DNA of 6,619 bases from Nitrospirota bacterium. Lineage in GTDB: Bacteria > Nitrospirota > Thermodesulfovibrionia > Thermodesulfovibrionales > UBA6898. The position numbers were made by a program, and so were the translations under genes. A model generated the notes under the pieces. It saw only the letters and a program-made list of their open reading frames with translations, ran no database searches and was not told the origin of the DNA. The stretch is from positions 1 to 6,619 of the forward strand of contig JAOUFP010000169.1 in NCBI GenBank assembly GCA_029858145.1. The letters run 5' to 3'. Shown piece after piece: positions 1-5,669 of the stretch (the first letter of the stretch is position 1; each line of letters begins with the position of its first letter).

Positions 1-1
1 T

Positions 2-1543
2 CAGAGGAAAAGCGATATTTTTCTCAGACTGACAAATACCCTCAACCTGCAGATCATGAACCTCCAGTCGACAGTCGACTCTCTTAAAGAAGCGTACTTG
101 CAGTCGCAGGAATCCGACAAAAACAAAACATTTTTTATATCCAATGTTTCTCATGAGTTACGGGCGCCTCTTTCATCGATACGTTCTTTTTCAGAGATAC
201 TGCAGACCTATGATGACATTGATGCAGAGACCCGTCAGGAATTTCTGGATATCATAAACGGCGAAAGCGAAAGGCTTACGAAACTTACCAATGAAATACT
301 GGATTTCTCAAAAATTGACTCCGGCAAAGTGGAATGGCATATGGATTATGTGAAAATGGAAGACGTTGTAAGGTCTGCGGTGAAGACGATCATCCCCCTT
401 TCAATAAATAAAGGTGTCTCTGTCGAAACGGTCATCCCCGAAAGTCTGCCGTTATTGACTGGTGACAGGAATAAGCTGTTTCAGGTCCTGTTGAATCTGC
501 TGAGCAACGCTGTCAAGTTCACGAACCAGGGCAAGATTACCGTTGGGATTGAGGACATGCGAGACAAGGTAAAGATTTTTGTTTCCGACACCGGTGAGGG
601 CATTTATCCTGAAGAGAAAGAAAAGATATTCGATGAGTTCTACAGGATAGGCGATGAACTTTATGGAAGACCTGCTGGCTCGGGGCTGGGTCTCAGCATC
701 GCAAAGAAGATCGTTGAGGCCCACGGAGGAAATATTCAGGTTGAGAGTGAACTCGGGAAAGGGAGTACTTTTTTTTTCTTTCTGCCTAGGTCGGCATCGC
801 CTGTTAAGAGAACCGGGGAGATCAGCGTTGTTGAACACGTAAGGGGAAAGAGGCTTTTAATCGTGGAAGATTCTACGCCCATGAGGCAGATTCTCAGAGG
901 CGCGCTTGAAAATCTCGGCTATACCACAATGGGGGCAAACTTCAAAATGGCGCAGCAGATTACAAATACGGTGAGGCCCGATGTAATTATAACAGGATAC
1001 CCCGGGAGCGGGGAGTATTTTGAAGAAATCAGGACTCTTTCGAAGATTCAGGGGATCCCCCTGGTGCTCGCATATATAATTAATGATGAAAAGTCAGGTC
1101 CGCAGATAGCGGTCAACAGGTATATTTCATATCCGTTTGACAGCCTCCAGATATTTTCGACGATTGAGGAAGTCCTTAGTAAACAGTCAGGCAGAATACT
1201 GATAATCTCCGATAATTCCGAAGAGGCGAGAAATCTGCAGATTTTTGTCGGGTCAAAGGGGTTCGATACTGAAATCGTTCCGGTCATTGAATCTGCTGAA
1301 TTCAGGAGGCCTCTGCCTGACGCAGTAATAATCAGGGCTTTATCGAAGGACAATGTAAACAAGGCGGTTGTCTCAGTTCGCGGAAATCAGCTTACCCGTA
1401 ACATTCCGATTATATTATCGTTAAATATTTTAATCAGGGATGTCCATTGCATCGGACTCGGATGCTCAGGCTACGGCAAGGGGCTTGACAGTCTGCAAAC
1501 GGTCTTAGATGAAAGAAGGTGTGCAGATGCCGGAAATCATTGA
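2..1543 (+). CDS. Hybrid-type sensor histidine kinase with two degenerate receiver domains (5' partial)
   Basis: The reading frame is open from base 2, and the ATG at 56 has no ribosome binding site, so the true start lies upstream. The first residues (ending TNTLNLQI) look like the last helix of a GAF sensor domain. Numbering from the ATG at 56, a HisKA domain (about 22-90) carries the H-box HELRAPL with phospho-accepting His33. HATPase_c (about 134-247) shows the N-box (Asn151), G1 box DTGEGI (178-183) and G2 box GSGLGL (208-213), so the kinase core appears active. Two receiver-like domains follow (about 265-376 and 379-490). Both lack the phospho-acceptor: the first reads DVIITGY with Gly314, and has Tyr359 where the conserved Lys is expected; the second reads DAVIIRAL with Arg427. 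They are probably protein-interaction or regulatory modules. No transmembrane segment is visible in the part present. The stop overlaps the HD-GYP gene, its likely pathway partner. Family call is firm; signal and phospho-partner are unknown. Confidence 0.9.
   Translation, partial: QRKSDIFLRLTNTLNLQIMNLQSTVDSLKEAYLQSQESDKNKTFFISNVSHELRAPLSSIRSFSEILQTYDDIDAETRQEFLDIINGESERLTKLTNEILDFSKIDSGKVEWHMDYVKMEDVVRSAVKTIIPLSINKGVSVETVIPESLPLLTGDRNKLFQVLLNLLSNAVKFTNQGKITVGIEDMRDKVKIFVSDTGEGIYPEEKEKIFDEFYRIGDELYGRPAGSGLGLSIAKKIVEAHGGNIQVESELGKGSTFFFFLPRSASPVKRTGEISVVEHVRGKRLLIVEDSTPMRQILRGALENLGYTTMGANFKMAQQITNTVRPDVIITGYPGSGEYFEEIRTLSKIQGIPLVLAYIINDEKSGPQIAVNRYISYPFDSLQIFSTIEEVLSKQSGRILIISDNSEEARNLQIFVGSKGFDTEIVPVIESAEFRRPLPDAVIIRALSKDNVNKAVVSVRGNQLTRNIPIILSLNILIRDVHCIGLGCSGYGKGLDSLQTVLDERRCADAGNH
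1515..1519 (+). promoter_or_regulatory. Ribosome binding site setting the HD-GYP start at 1527
   Basis: GAAGG lies 7 nt upstream of the ATG at 1527. An in-frame ATG at 1509 has no comparable purine-rich stretch before it, so 1527 is preferred. The site lies inside the 3' end of the kinase gene. Confidence 0.6.
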
Positions 1544-2954
1544 TCTGCTGGATAAGAGCAGGATTAAAGAACTGCTCCGGCAATTTTCCGATGCATTCGG
1601 GACATCTGTCATCCTGCTGGACAAGAATGAAGATCTGCTTTTCACGTTTCCCGAGAATATGCATCATACGGATCTGATGAAGGAACCGGTCTATCTCAGG
1701 GATTCGATTGTGGGTTATGTGGGGATTCCCAAGGCGGATAATCCACCGCGGTCTTCGCTTTGTTTTATCGGGCGGAACATGACCGAAATAATCGGCATGG
1801 GCTTTGAAGTAGACAGCCTTTCCGGAGAAGTGGCAAAAAACTACGAGGAACTTTCACTTTTGCGGAGCCTTTCCACAAGGCTCGGCGCGGCACTGAATGT
1901 GGATAAAATATGTAACGAGCTTGCAGATGAAGTCATGAACTTCTGTCCGAGTAAAAATGTGTCAATACTTCTCAGGAGCGATATGCTTGCGGATACATTG
2001 AGCACATCCTATATTGTAGGCTCAAAGAATTTGGTGCCGGAGAGCAGAAAAACGATGTTGTTCACTAAAGTAGCCCTCGGCGCCTATTCAAGCTCCGCCT
2101 CAATGATGTCTTTAAGCACGGACAGGGGATTATTAAAACACGCCTTCGATAAAAAAGAACCTTTAACTGTGTGTGATGTGAGCGCGGACGAGAGGTTCGA
2201 GGGGTTTACGTATCCGGTCAGCCGGCTTCTCATAGTACCGCTTATAGTTGAAGACAGCTTCATAGGCGCAATTGTGGCAACTGATAAACTGGATGGAGAG
2301 GAATTCTTCTCCACAGAGATCAAGCTCCTTTTCAGCATCGCGTCATATTGTGCGATCTCTATCAAAAAAGCGCTTCTTTATGACGGCATAAGAAGCTTGC
2401 TGTTCAGCACTGCCGAAGCGTTTTCTCTTACGATCGAGGCAAAAGACGTTTATACGTATGGTCATTCAAAAAGGGTTTCCGACATAGCAGCGGAAATCTT
2501 TAAAGAGCTCGGGTTGCCTCCGGAAATAATAAACTGGATCAGACTGGCGGCCCTTCTTCACGATATAGGCAAGATAGGCACCCCTGAAAATATTCTCAAC
2601 AAAAAAGGAAGGCTCGATATCCATGAGATGGATATGGTAAAACAGCACCCTTTATCCGGTGCAAAGATGATAGAGCAGATACCCATGCTTAGAGACCTCT
2701 CCCAGTGGATTTTACACCACCATGAACGGTATGATGGATCAGGGTATCCTTCCCGGCTTTCCGGAGACAGTATTCCTATGCCGTCAAGGGTTATCGCAAT
2801 AGCCGATGTCTTTGATGCCCTGACATCAGACAGGTCTTACAGAAAGGCATATACAAAGGGAGAGGCCCTGAAAATTATGAGGGAATCTCTGGGGAAAGAG
2901 CTCGATCCGGTCCTGTTCGGATATTTTGAAAAGATCGTTTCATTGCTTCCATGA
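1527..2954 (+). CDS. GAF / HD-GYP domain protein, probable cyclic-di-GMP phosphodiesterase
   Basis: A 475-residue protein predicted to hydrolyse the second messenger c-di-GMP in the cytoplasm. The N-terminal ~70 residues ([20 protein letters not shown], then IVGYVGIP) resemble a shortened PocR-like or PAS-like sensor domain; this is tentative. A helical linker (about 100-120) leads to a GAF domain (about 123-282). The HD-GYP domain fills about 292-470 with the expected metal and catalytic residues: His313 in YGHSKRV, His345-Asp346 in LLHDIGKIG, His397-His398-His399-Glu400, the GYP signature at 406-408, and Asp427 in ADVFDALT. Nothing essential is missing, so it should be active. No DNA-binding domain or membrane helix is seen. 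It overlaps the upstream kinase gene by 17 nt, implying translational coupling. The kinase may control it, but this protein has no receiver domain, so any link would be through protein contact or a regulator elsewhere. The ligands of the sensor domains cannot be told from sequence. Confidence 0.93.
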   Translation: MPEIIDLLDKSRIKELLRQFSDAFGTSVILLDKNEDLLFTFPENMHHTDLMKEPVYLRDSIVGYVGIPKADNPPRSSLCFIGRNMTEIIGMGFEVDSLSGEVAKNYEELSLLRSLSTRLGAALNVDKICNELADEVMNFCPSKNVSILLRSDMLADTLSTSYIVGSKNLVPESRKTMLFTKVALGAYSSSASMMSLSTDRGLLKHAFDKKEPLTVCDVSADERFEGFTYPVSRLLIVPLIVEDSFIGAIVATDKLDGEEFFSTEIKLLFSIASYCAISIKKALLYDGIRSLLFSTAEAFSLTIEAKDVYTYGHSKRVSDIAAEIFKELGLPPEIINWIRLAALLHDIGKIGTPENILNKKGRLDIHEMDMVKQHPLSGAKMIEQIPMLRDLSQWILHHHERYDGSGYPSRLSGDSIPMPSRVIAIADVFDALTSDRSYRKAYTKGEALKIMRESLGKELDPVLFGYFEKIVSLLP

Positions 2955-2960
2955 TCTCCA

Positions 2961-2990
2961 GTGACAAAAGCGGACCGGAGGAAGTACTAT
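2961..2990 (+). promoter_or_regulatory. Candidate sigma-70-type promoter before the zinc-ribbon/J-like gene
   Basis: GTGACA at 2961-2966 matches the -35 consensus at five of six positions. TACTAT at 2985-2990 matches -10 at four of six, with an 18-nt spacer. Transcription would start near 2997, leaving a leader of about 50 nt before the ATG at 3047. Judged by eye only; read-through from the signalling genes is equally possible, since no terminator is seen after 2954. Confidence 0.3.
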
Positions 2991-3035
2991 AAATATGAAG
3001 CGCTATGTCGGCGACGAAACAGTTTGTGAATGAAA

Positions 3036-3043
3036 AGAGGTGG
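3036..3043 (+). promoter_or_regulatory. Ribosome binding site setting the start at 3047
   Basis: AGAGGTGG precedes the ATG at 3047, with 6 nt between AGAGG and the start codon. The longer in-frame ATG at 3005 has no good site in front of it. The protein from 3047 begins MVWKCPEC, placing the zinc ribbon at the very N-terminus, as is common for such proteins. Confidence 0.6.
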
Positions 3044-3046
3044 ATT

Positions 3047-3877
3047 ATGGTCTGGAAATGTCCTGAGTGCGGTGTTCAGAACGATGACAGCGCAACGGAA
3101 TGTTCGTGCGGTTACTCATTTTATAAAATGCTCGGAATCAAACCCGGGGCATCTGCGGAAGAGGCAAGACAGTCATATAAGTATCTGCTGAAGGTATGGC
3201 AGGCTGACCGTTCCTCTCAGGATCCTCTGTCGAAGAAAAAGTCAGAGGAGAGGCTCAAAAAGATAAACGAGGCGTATGACATTTTCAGGAAAAATATGCC
3301 TGAAAGTTCTGTTGGTTCGAATAAAGGCAGTTTGATCAAAGTTGCGGCATCCGCTGGCGCTGTTATCATACTGCTCGCGGGCGTGCTGGCGTTGACTTCA
3401 AGTGTGTTTAAGGGTGATAAAGCGACAGGACCGCAGCCGCAGCAACAACAGGATGAGGCAGATGTGACTGCCCCGCCTGCCGGACAGGCGATGACTGAAC
3501 AGGCGGCCGTGCCTGCTTCCCCCGAAGTTTCGCAGGCTCCTGTGCAGCCTGGCGCGGAATTTTCGCCCGGGATACCCGCGGAGATCACCGAAGATGTGGC
3601 CATCGAGATGGTTAAGGGGTCCCATGCGCTCTACAGGAACACTTCTACCGGATCCCTGATAAAAAAATGGACTGAAGAAAATGCCGGAAAATATAAGATC
3701 GTAGGCTGGCAGGCAAAAAAAATGGACGACGAGAGATATCTGGTAAGCTATACCGCGATGGATGGTGCATTGCCGAAAGGTTTCTACTTCGACCTCGATA
3801 TTAAAACCGGGGTGGTCGAGAACCTGGAGAACAACCCCGAACTCCAGAAAAAATATAATATAAAATACGGGCAGTAA
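3047..3877 (+). CDS. Membrane protein with N-terminal zinc ribbon, degenerate J-like domain and extracytoplasmic C-terminal domain
   Basis: A 276-residue protein of unknown function. Residues 5-22 form a probable zinc ribbon, with Cys5 and Cys8 (CPEC) paired with Cys19 and Cys21 (CSCG). Residues 25-82 resemble a DnaJ J-domain (FYKMLGIKPGASAEEARQSY, later INEAYDIF). The invariant HPD that activates DnaK is replaced by Gln52-Ala53-Asp54, so co-chaperone activity is unlikely. One hydrophobic helix (about 98-118) follows, then a low-complexity Pro/Gln/Ala-rich linker (about 127-185). The last ~90 residues (about 188-276) form a globular domain that I do not recognise. With no cleavable signal peptide, the likely topology is zinc ribbon and J-like domain in the cytoplasm and C-terminal domain outside. 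It lies 92 nt after the HD-GYP gene and may have its own promoter; no functional link to either neighbour is evident. A scaffold or sensor role is possible but unproven. Confidence 0.8.
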   Translation: MVWKCPECGVQNDDSATECSCGYSFYKMLGIKPGASAEEARQSYKYLLKVWQADRSSQDPLSKKKSEERLKKINEAYDIFRKNMPESSVGSNKGSLIKVAASAGAVIILLAGVLALTSSVFKGDKATGPQPQQQQDEADVTAPPAGQAMTEQAAVPASPEVSQAPVQPGAEFSPGIPAEITEDVAIEMVKGSHALYRNTSTGSLIKKWTEENAGKYKIVGWQAKKMDDERYLVSYTAMDGALPKGFYFDLDIKTGVVENLENNPELQKKYNIKYGQ

Positions 3878-3921
3878 TCTGACCGGGAATGATCGACAAG
3901 ATTTCTTTATAAGGTGTTGCT

Positions 3922-3932
3922 GTAAAATACTT
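3922..3932 (+). repeat. 11-bp direct repeat, copy 1 (GTAAAATACTT)
   Basis: The same 11 bases recur at 4082-4092, 160 nt downstream in the same intergenic region. Each copy contains TAAAAT, which resembles a -10 element. It may be a repeated regulatory site, or simply reflect AT-rich promoter DNA. Confidence 0.4.
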
Positions 3933-3969
3933 TTCAGTCATCCATGCCCCTGCTGACCGCATTTTTGGG

Positions 3970-4010
3970 GTAAACAGCGGAGGCGTTGCGTGCCGGCTCA
4001 GCTGTTTTAC
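3970..4010 (+). other. Imperfect stem-loop in the thrC-upstream intergenic region
   Basis: GTAAACAGC (3970-3978) pairs with GCTGTTTTAC (4001-4010), with one bulged T. After a G-A mismatch, the stem continues with GAG (3980-3982) against CTC (3997-3999), leaving a 14-nt loop. A short T-run (4024-4028) follows only after a further ~13 nt, so this is not a textbook intrinsic terminator. It could be a weak terminator of the upstream gene or a structured leader of the downstream operon. It matches no riboswitch class I recognise. Confidence 0.4.
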
Positions 4011-4059
4011 AGGAGGACTGATATTTTTCCTCATTCCTCACCAAACTCCTTAATAATCT

Positions 4060-4088
4060 TTAAATTATCCTTCGATTTAAAGTAAAAT
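4060..4088 (+). promoter_or_regulatory. Weak candidate promoter for the thrC-sulfur carrier operon
   Basis: TAAAAT at 4083-4088 is a reasonable -10 element. The hexamer 17 nt upstream (TTAAAT, 4060-4065) is a poor -35. The stretch 4050-4100 is clearly more AT-rich than the flanking genes. Other AT-rich hexamers nearby (for example TAATAA at 4051-4056) could serve instead, so a promoter is likely somewhere in this gap but its exact position is uncertain. Confidence 0.25.
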
Positions 4089-4099
4089 ACTTACTTTAA
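4077..4099 (+). promoter_or_regulatory. Perfect 9-bp inverted repeat, candidate operator
   Basis: TTAAAGTAA (4077-4085) and TTACTTTAA (4091-4099) are exact reverse complements separated by 5 nt. The dyad covers the best -10-like hexamer and ends 3 nt before the ribosome binding site of the first thrC-family gene, where a bound repressor or an RNA hairpin would affect expression. The arms do not match a binding site I know, so the regulator is unnamed. Confidence 0.45.
4082..4092 (+). repeat. 11-bp direct repeat, copy 2 (GTAAAATACTT)
   Basis: Second copy of the sequence at 3922-3932. This copy lies inside the 9-bp dyad and contains the candidate -10 hexamer. Confidence 0.4.
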
Positions 4100-4102
4100 T
4101 AC

Positions 4103-4110
4103 GGGGAGGT
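4103..4110 (+). promoter_or_regulatory. Ribosome binding site setting the start at 4118
   Basis: GGGGAGGT lies 7 nt upstream of the ATG at 4118. An in-frame GTG at 4109 overlaps this site and so cannot be its start; 4118 is preferred. Confidence 0.7.
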
Positions 4111-4117
4111 GGAAGAT

Positions 4118-5353
4118 ATGGGACATATTAAAGGTCTGAAATGTAGAGAGTGCGGCAGGGAATATCCTGTTGAGCCGATATATGTATGTGAGTTCTGCTT
4201 CGGCCCGCTCGAGGTGGCTTACGACTACAAGAGCATATCAAAGACGATAAACAGAAAAAAAATAGAAAAACGGGAGCAGAACCTCTGGCGTTACCGTGAG
4301 CTTCTTCCGATCGATGGCGATCCCCAGGTCGGACTGAATTCAGGCTATACTCCCCTTGTGAAGGCTGATAAACTCGCGAAGGTGCTGGGTGTCGATGAAC
4401 TCTATATAAAGGACGATACGGTTGTGCACCCGACGCTCTCGTTCAAGGACAGGGTCGTATCGATCGCGCTGACCAAGGCAAAGGAGTTCGGTTTTGACAC
4501 GGTCGCCTGCGCGTCGACGGGAAACCTCGCGCATTCCGTTTCCGCGAATGGTGCAGCCGCCGGATTCAAAAGGTTTATCTTCATCCCCGCTTCACTTGAG
4601 GCGAGCAAGATCATTGCATCGCTCGTCTATGAGCCCAACCTCATTGCCGTCGACGGAAACTACGACGATGTCAACAGGCTCTGCAGCGAGGTGGCGAACA
4701 AATACCGGTGGGCATTTGTGAATATCAATATACGTCCCTTCTATGCGGAGGGGTCAAAGACGATCGGCTATGAAATCGTTGAACAGCTCGGCTGGAAGGC
4801 GCCGGACCATGTGGTGGTCCCCTGTGCCAGCGGCTCCCTGCTCACCAAAGTGTGGAAGAGCTTCAAGGAGCTTAAGGAAGTAGGCATTCTGAAGGAGTTG
4901 GACACAAAAGTGTTCGCGGCACAGGCCACGGGATGTTCACCGATCGCCGCTGCGATAAAGCAGGGCACCGATGTCATCAGGCCGGTGAAACCGAATACGA
5001 TTGCGAAATCCCTCGCGATCGGCAATCCGGCGGACGGTTTTTACGCGACACAGGTCGTCAGGGAGACCGGAGGTTATGGAGAAGATGTCTCTGACCAGGA
5101 GATCATCGACGCGATCAAACTCCTTGCCAAAACAGAAGGGATCTTTGCGGAGACCGCGGGCGGAGTTACCCTTGCGGTCACGAAAAAACTCATCGAAACC
5201 AACAGGATAAACAGGGAAGGGGTCACGGTGATATGCATAACCGGCAACGGGCTGAAGACCCAGGAGGCATTGCAGGGAAATGTTGTCGCCCCTCATCATA
5301 TAAAACCGAACTTGACTTCTTTTGAAGAGGTCCTTGAAAAGATACAAAAATGA
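4118..5353 (+). CDS. thrC: Threonine synthase family PLP enzyme with N-terminal zinc ribbon and divergent active-site motifs
   Basis: A 411-residue fold-type II PLP enzyme. Members of the family convert O-phosphohomoserine to threonine. An N-terminal zinc ribbon (Cys9, Cys12, Cys24, Cys27) precedes the catalytic region. The PLP lysine is Lys110 in HPTLSFKDR (104-112). STGNLAHS (133-140) follows, then the probable phosphate-binding loop ASGSLL (237-242), and ITGNGLK (374-380), typical of ThrC, near the C-terminus. Compared with the canonical ThrC encoded later in this window, [11 protein letters not shown] has become HPTLSFKDRVV, STGNT has become STGNL, and GNAGN has become ASGSL. Databases generally label this subgroup threonine synthase. 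It is first in an operon, 25 nt before a CysO/ThiS-like sulfur carrier, so a role in adding sulfur to a phosphorylated amino acid (phosphohomoserine or phosphoserine) is a reasonable alternative. Family is certain; exact reaction is open. Confidence 0.88.
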   Translation: MGHIKGLKCRECGREYPVEPIYVCEFCFGPLEVAYDYKSISKTINRKKIEKREQNLWRYRELLPIDGDPQVGLNSGYTPLVKADKLAKVLGVDELYIKDDTVVHPTLSFKDRVVSIALTKAKEFGFDTVACASTGNLAHSVSANGAAAGFKRFIFIPASLEASKIIASLVYEPNLIAVDGNYDDVNRLCSEVANKYRWAFVNINIRPFYAEGSKTIGYEIVEQLGWKAPDHVVVPCASGSLLTKVWKSFKELKEVGILKELDTKVFAAQATGCSPIAAAIKQGTDVIRPVKPNTIAKSLAIGNPADGFYATQVVRETGGYGEDVSDQEIIDAIKLLAKTEGIFAETAGGVTLAVTKKLIETNRINREGVTVICITGNGLKTQEALQGNVVAPHHIKPNLTSFEEVLEKIQK

Positions 5354-5364
5354 ACGTACAGCGC

Positions 5365-5372
5365 AAGGAGGT
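5365..5372 (+). promoter_or_regulatory. Strong ribosome binding site setting the start at 5379
   Basis: AAGGAGGT sits 6 nt upstream of the ATG at 5379, a near-perfect Shine-Dalgarno. It rules out the in-frame ATG at 5322, which lies inside the preceding gene. The strength suggests that the small carrier protein is made in excess of its neighbours. Confidence 0.8.
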
Positions 5373-5378
5373 ATACAT

Positions 5379-5669
5379 ATGACAGTAAAGGTAAGAATCC
5401 CGACCCCGTTGCAGAGACTTACGCAGGGACAGGAAGAGGTTGAAGGAGTCCCCGGCACGGTTATTTCACTTGTCAAAGATCTCGATAAGAAATTCCCCGG
5501 TATAGAAGAGAGGATTTCGGAGAACGGCAAAATCAGAAGGTTTGTGAATATCTACCTCAATGACGAGGACATACGGTTTCTCAACGCAGAGGAAACCGCG
5601 GTGAAGGATGGAGATGAAGTTTCGATCGTGCCTGCGATCGCAGGCGGAAGCTGCCAGGAGGTATTATGA
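5379..5669 (+). CDS. CysO/ThiS/MoaD-type ubiquitin-like sulfur carrier protein with C-terminal tail after Gly-Gly
   Basis: A 96-residue beta-grasp sulfur carrier. The family is adenylated at a C-terminal Gly-Gly by an E1-like enzyme, converted to a thiocarboxylate, and donates sulfur to cofactor or amino-acid synthesis. The sequence (RIPTPLQRL near the start, RRFVNIYLNDEDIRF in the middle, SIVPAIAGG near the end) is closest, from memory, to mycobacterial CysO, which feeds CysM for cysteine synthesis; the setting beside amino-acid enzymes fits that better than molybdopterin or thiamine synthesis. Unusually, Gly89-Gly90 is followed by SCQEVL (91-96). By analogy with HcyS of Wolinella and QbsE of Pseudomonas, a JAMM-type peptidase would have to expose the Gly-Gly. 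The tail is encoded by the ribosome binding site of the next gene, with which this gene overlaps by 4 nt (ATGA). Neither an E1 nor a peptidase gene is visible here. Confidence 0.88.
   Translation: MTVKVRIPTPLQRLTQGQEEVEGVPGTVISLVKDLDKKFPGIEERISENGKIRRFVNIYLNDEDIRFLNAEETAVKDGDEVSIVPAIAGGSCQEVL
5656..5662 (+). promoter_or_regulatory. Ribosome binding site of the NIL gene, embedded in the carrier's tail codons
   Basis: AGGAGGT lies only 3 nt from the ATG at 5666 and is read as part of the Gln-Glu-Val codons of the preceding protein. With the ATGA stop/start overlap, this implies translational coupling between the sulfur carrier and the NIL protein. Confidence 0.65.

Noticed and set aside
654..842. 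Separate small gene in another frame inside the kinase
   Set aside because: It lies wholly inside conserved HATPase_c codons and has no family match. It matters only as the frame entered if one T is lost from the T9 tract.
3011..3300. Functional DnaJ co-chaperone
   Set aside because: The HPD tripeptide is QAD and the other DnaJ domains (G/F region, four CxxCxGxG repeats) are absent.
3217..3603. Antisense frame of 128 codons rich in Cys, Ala and Ser
   Set aside because: Mirror image of the Pro/Gln/Ala-rich linker of the membrane protein; composition artefact.
3944..3973. Nine-residue attenuator-type leader peptide (MPLLTAFLG) upstream of the thrC-family gene
   Set aside because: No ribosome binding site, only one Thr, and no Met or Cys run; no clear terminator/antiterminator pair.
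3878..4117. T-box or SAM riboswitch controlling the operon
   Set aside because: The conserved T-box sequence and the S-box core motifs were looked for by eye and not found; the single imperfect stem does not fit either fold.
4937..5530. Long antisense frame of 197 codons opposite the first thrC and the sulfur carrier
   Set aside because: It runs opposite two clearly conserved genes, has no recognisable domain or ribosome binding site, and spans the gene junction; it is a shadow of codon bias.
5379..5669. Molybdopterin synthase small subunit MoaD or thiamine ThiS proper
   Set aside because: No molybdenum-cofactor or thiamine gene is adjacent, the internal motifs look more like CysO, and Gly-Gly is not terminal as in those two proteins.
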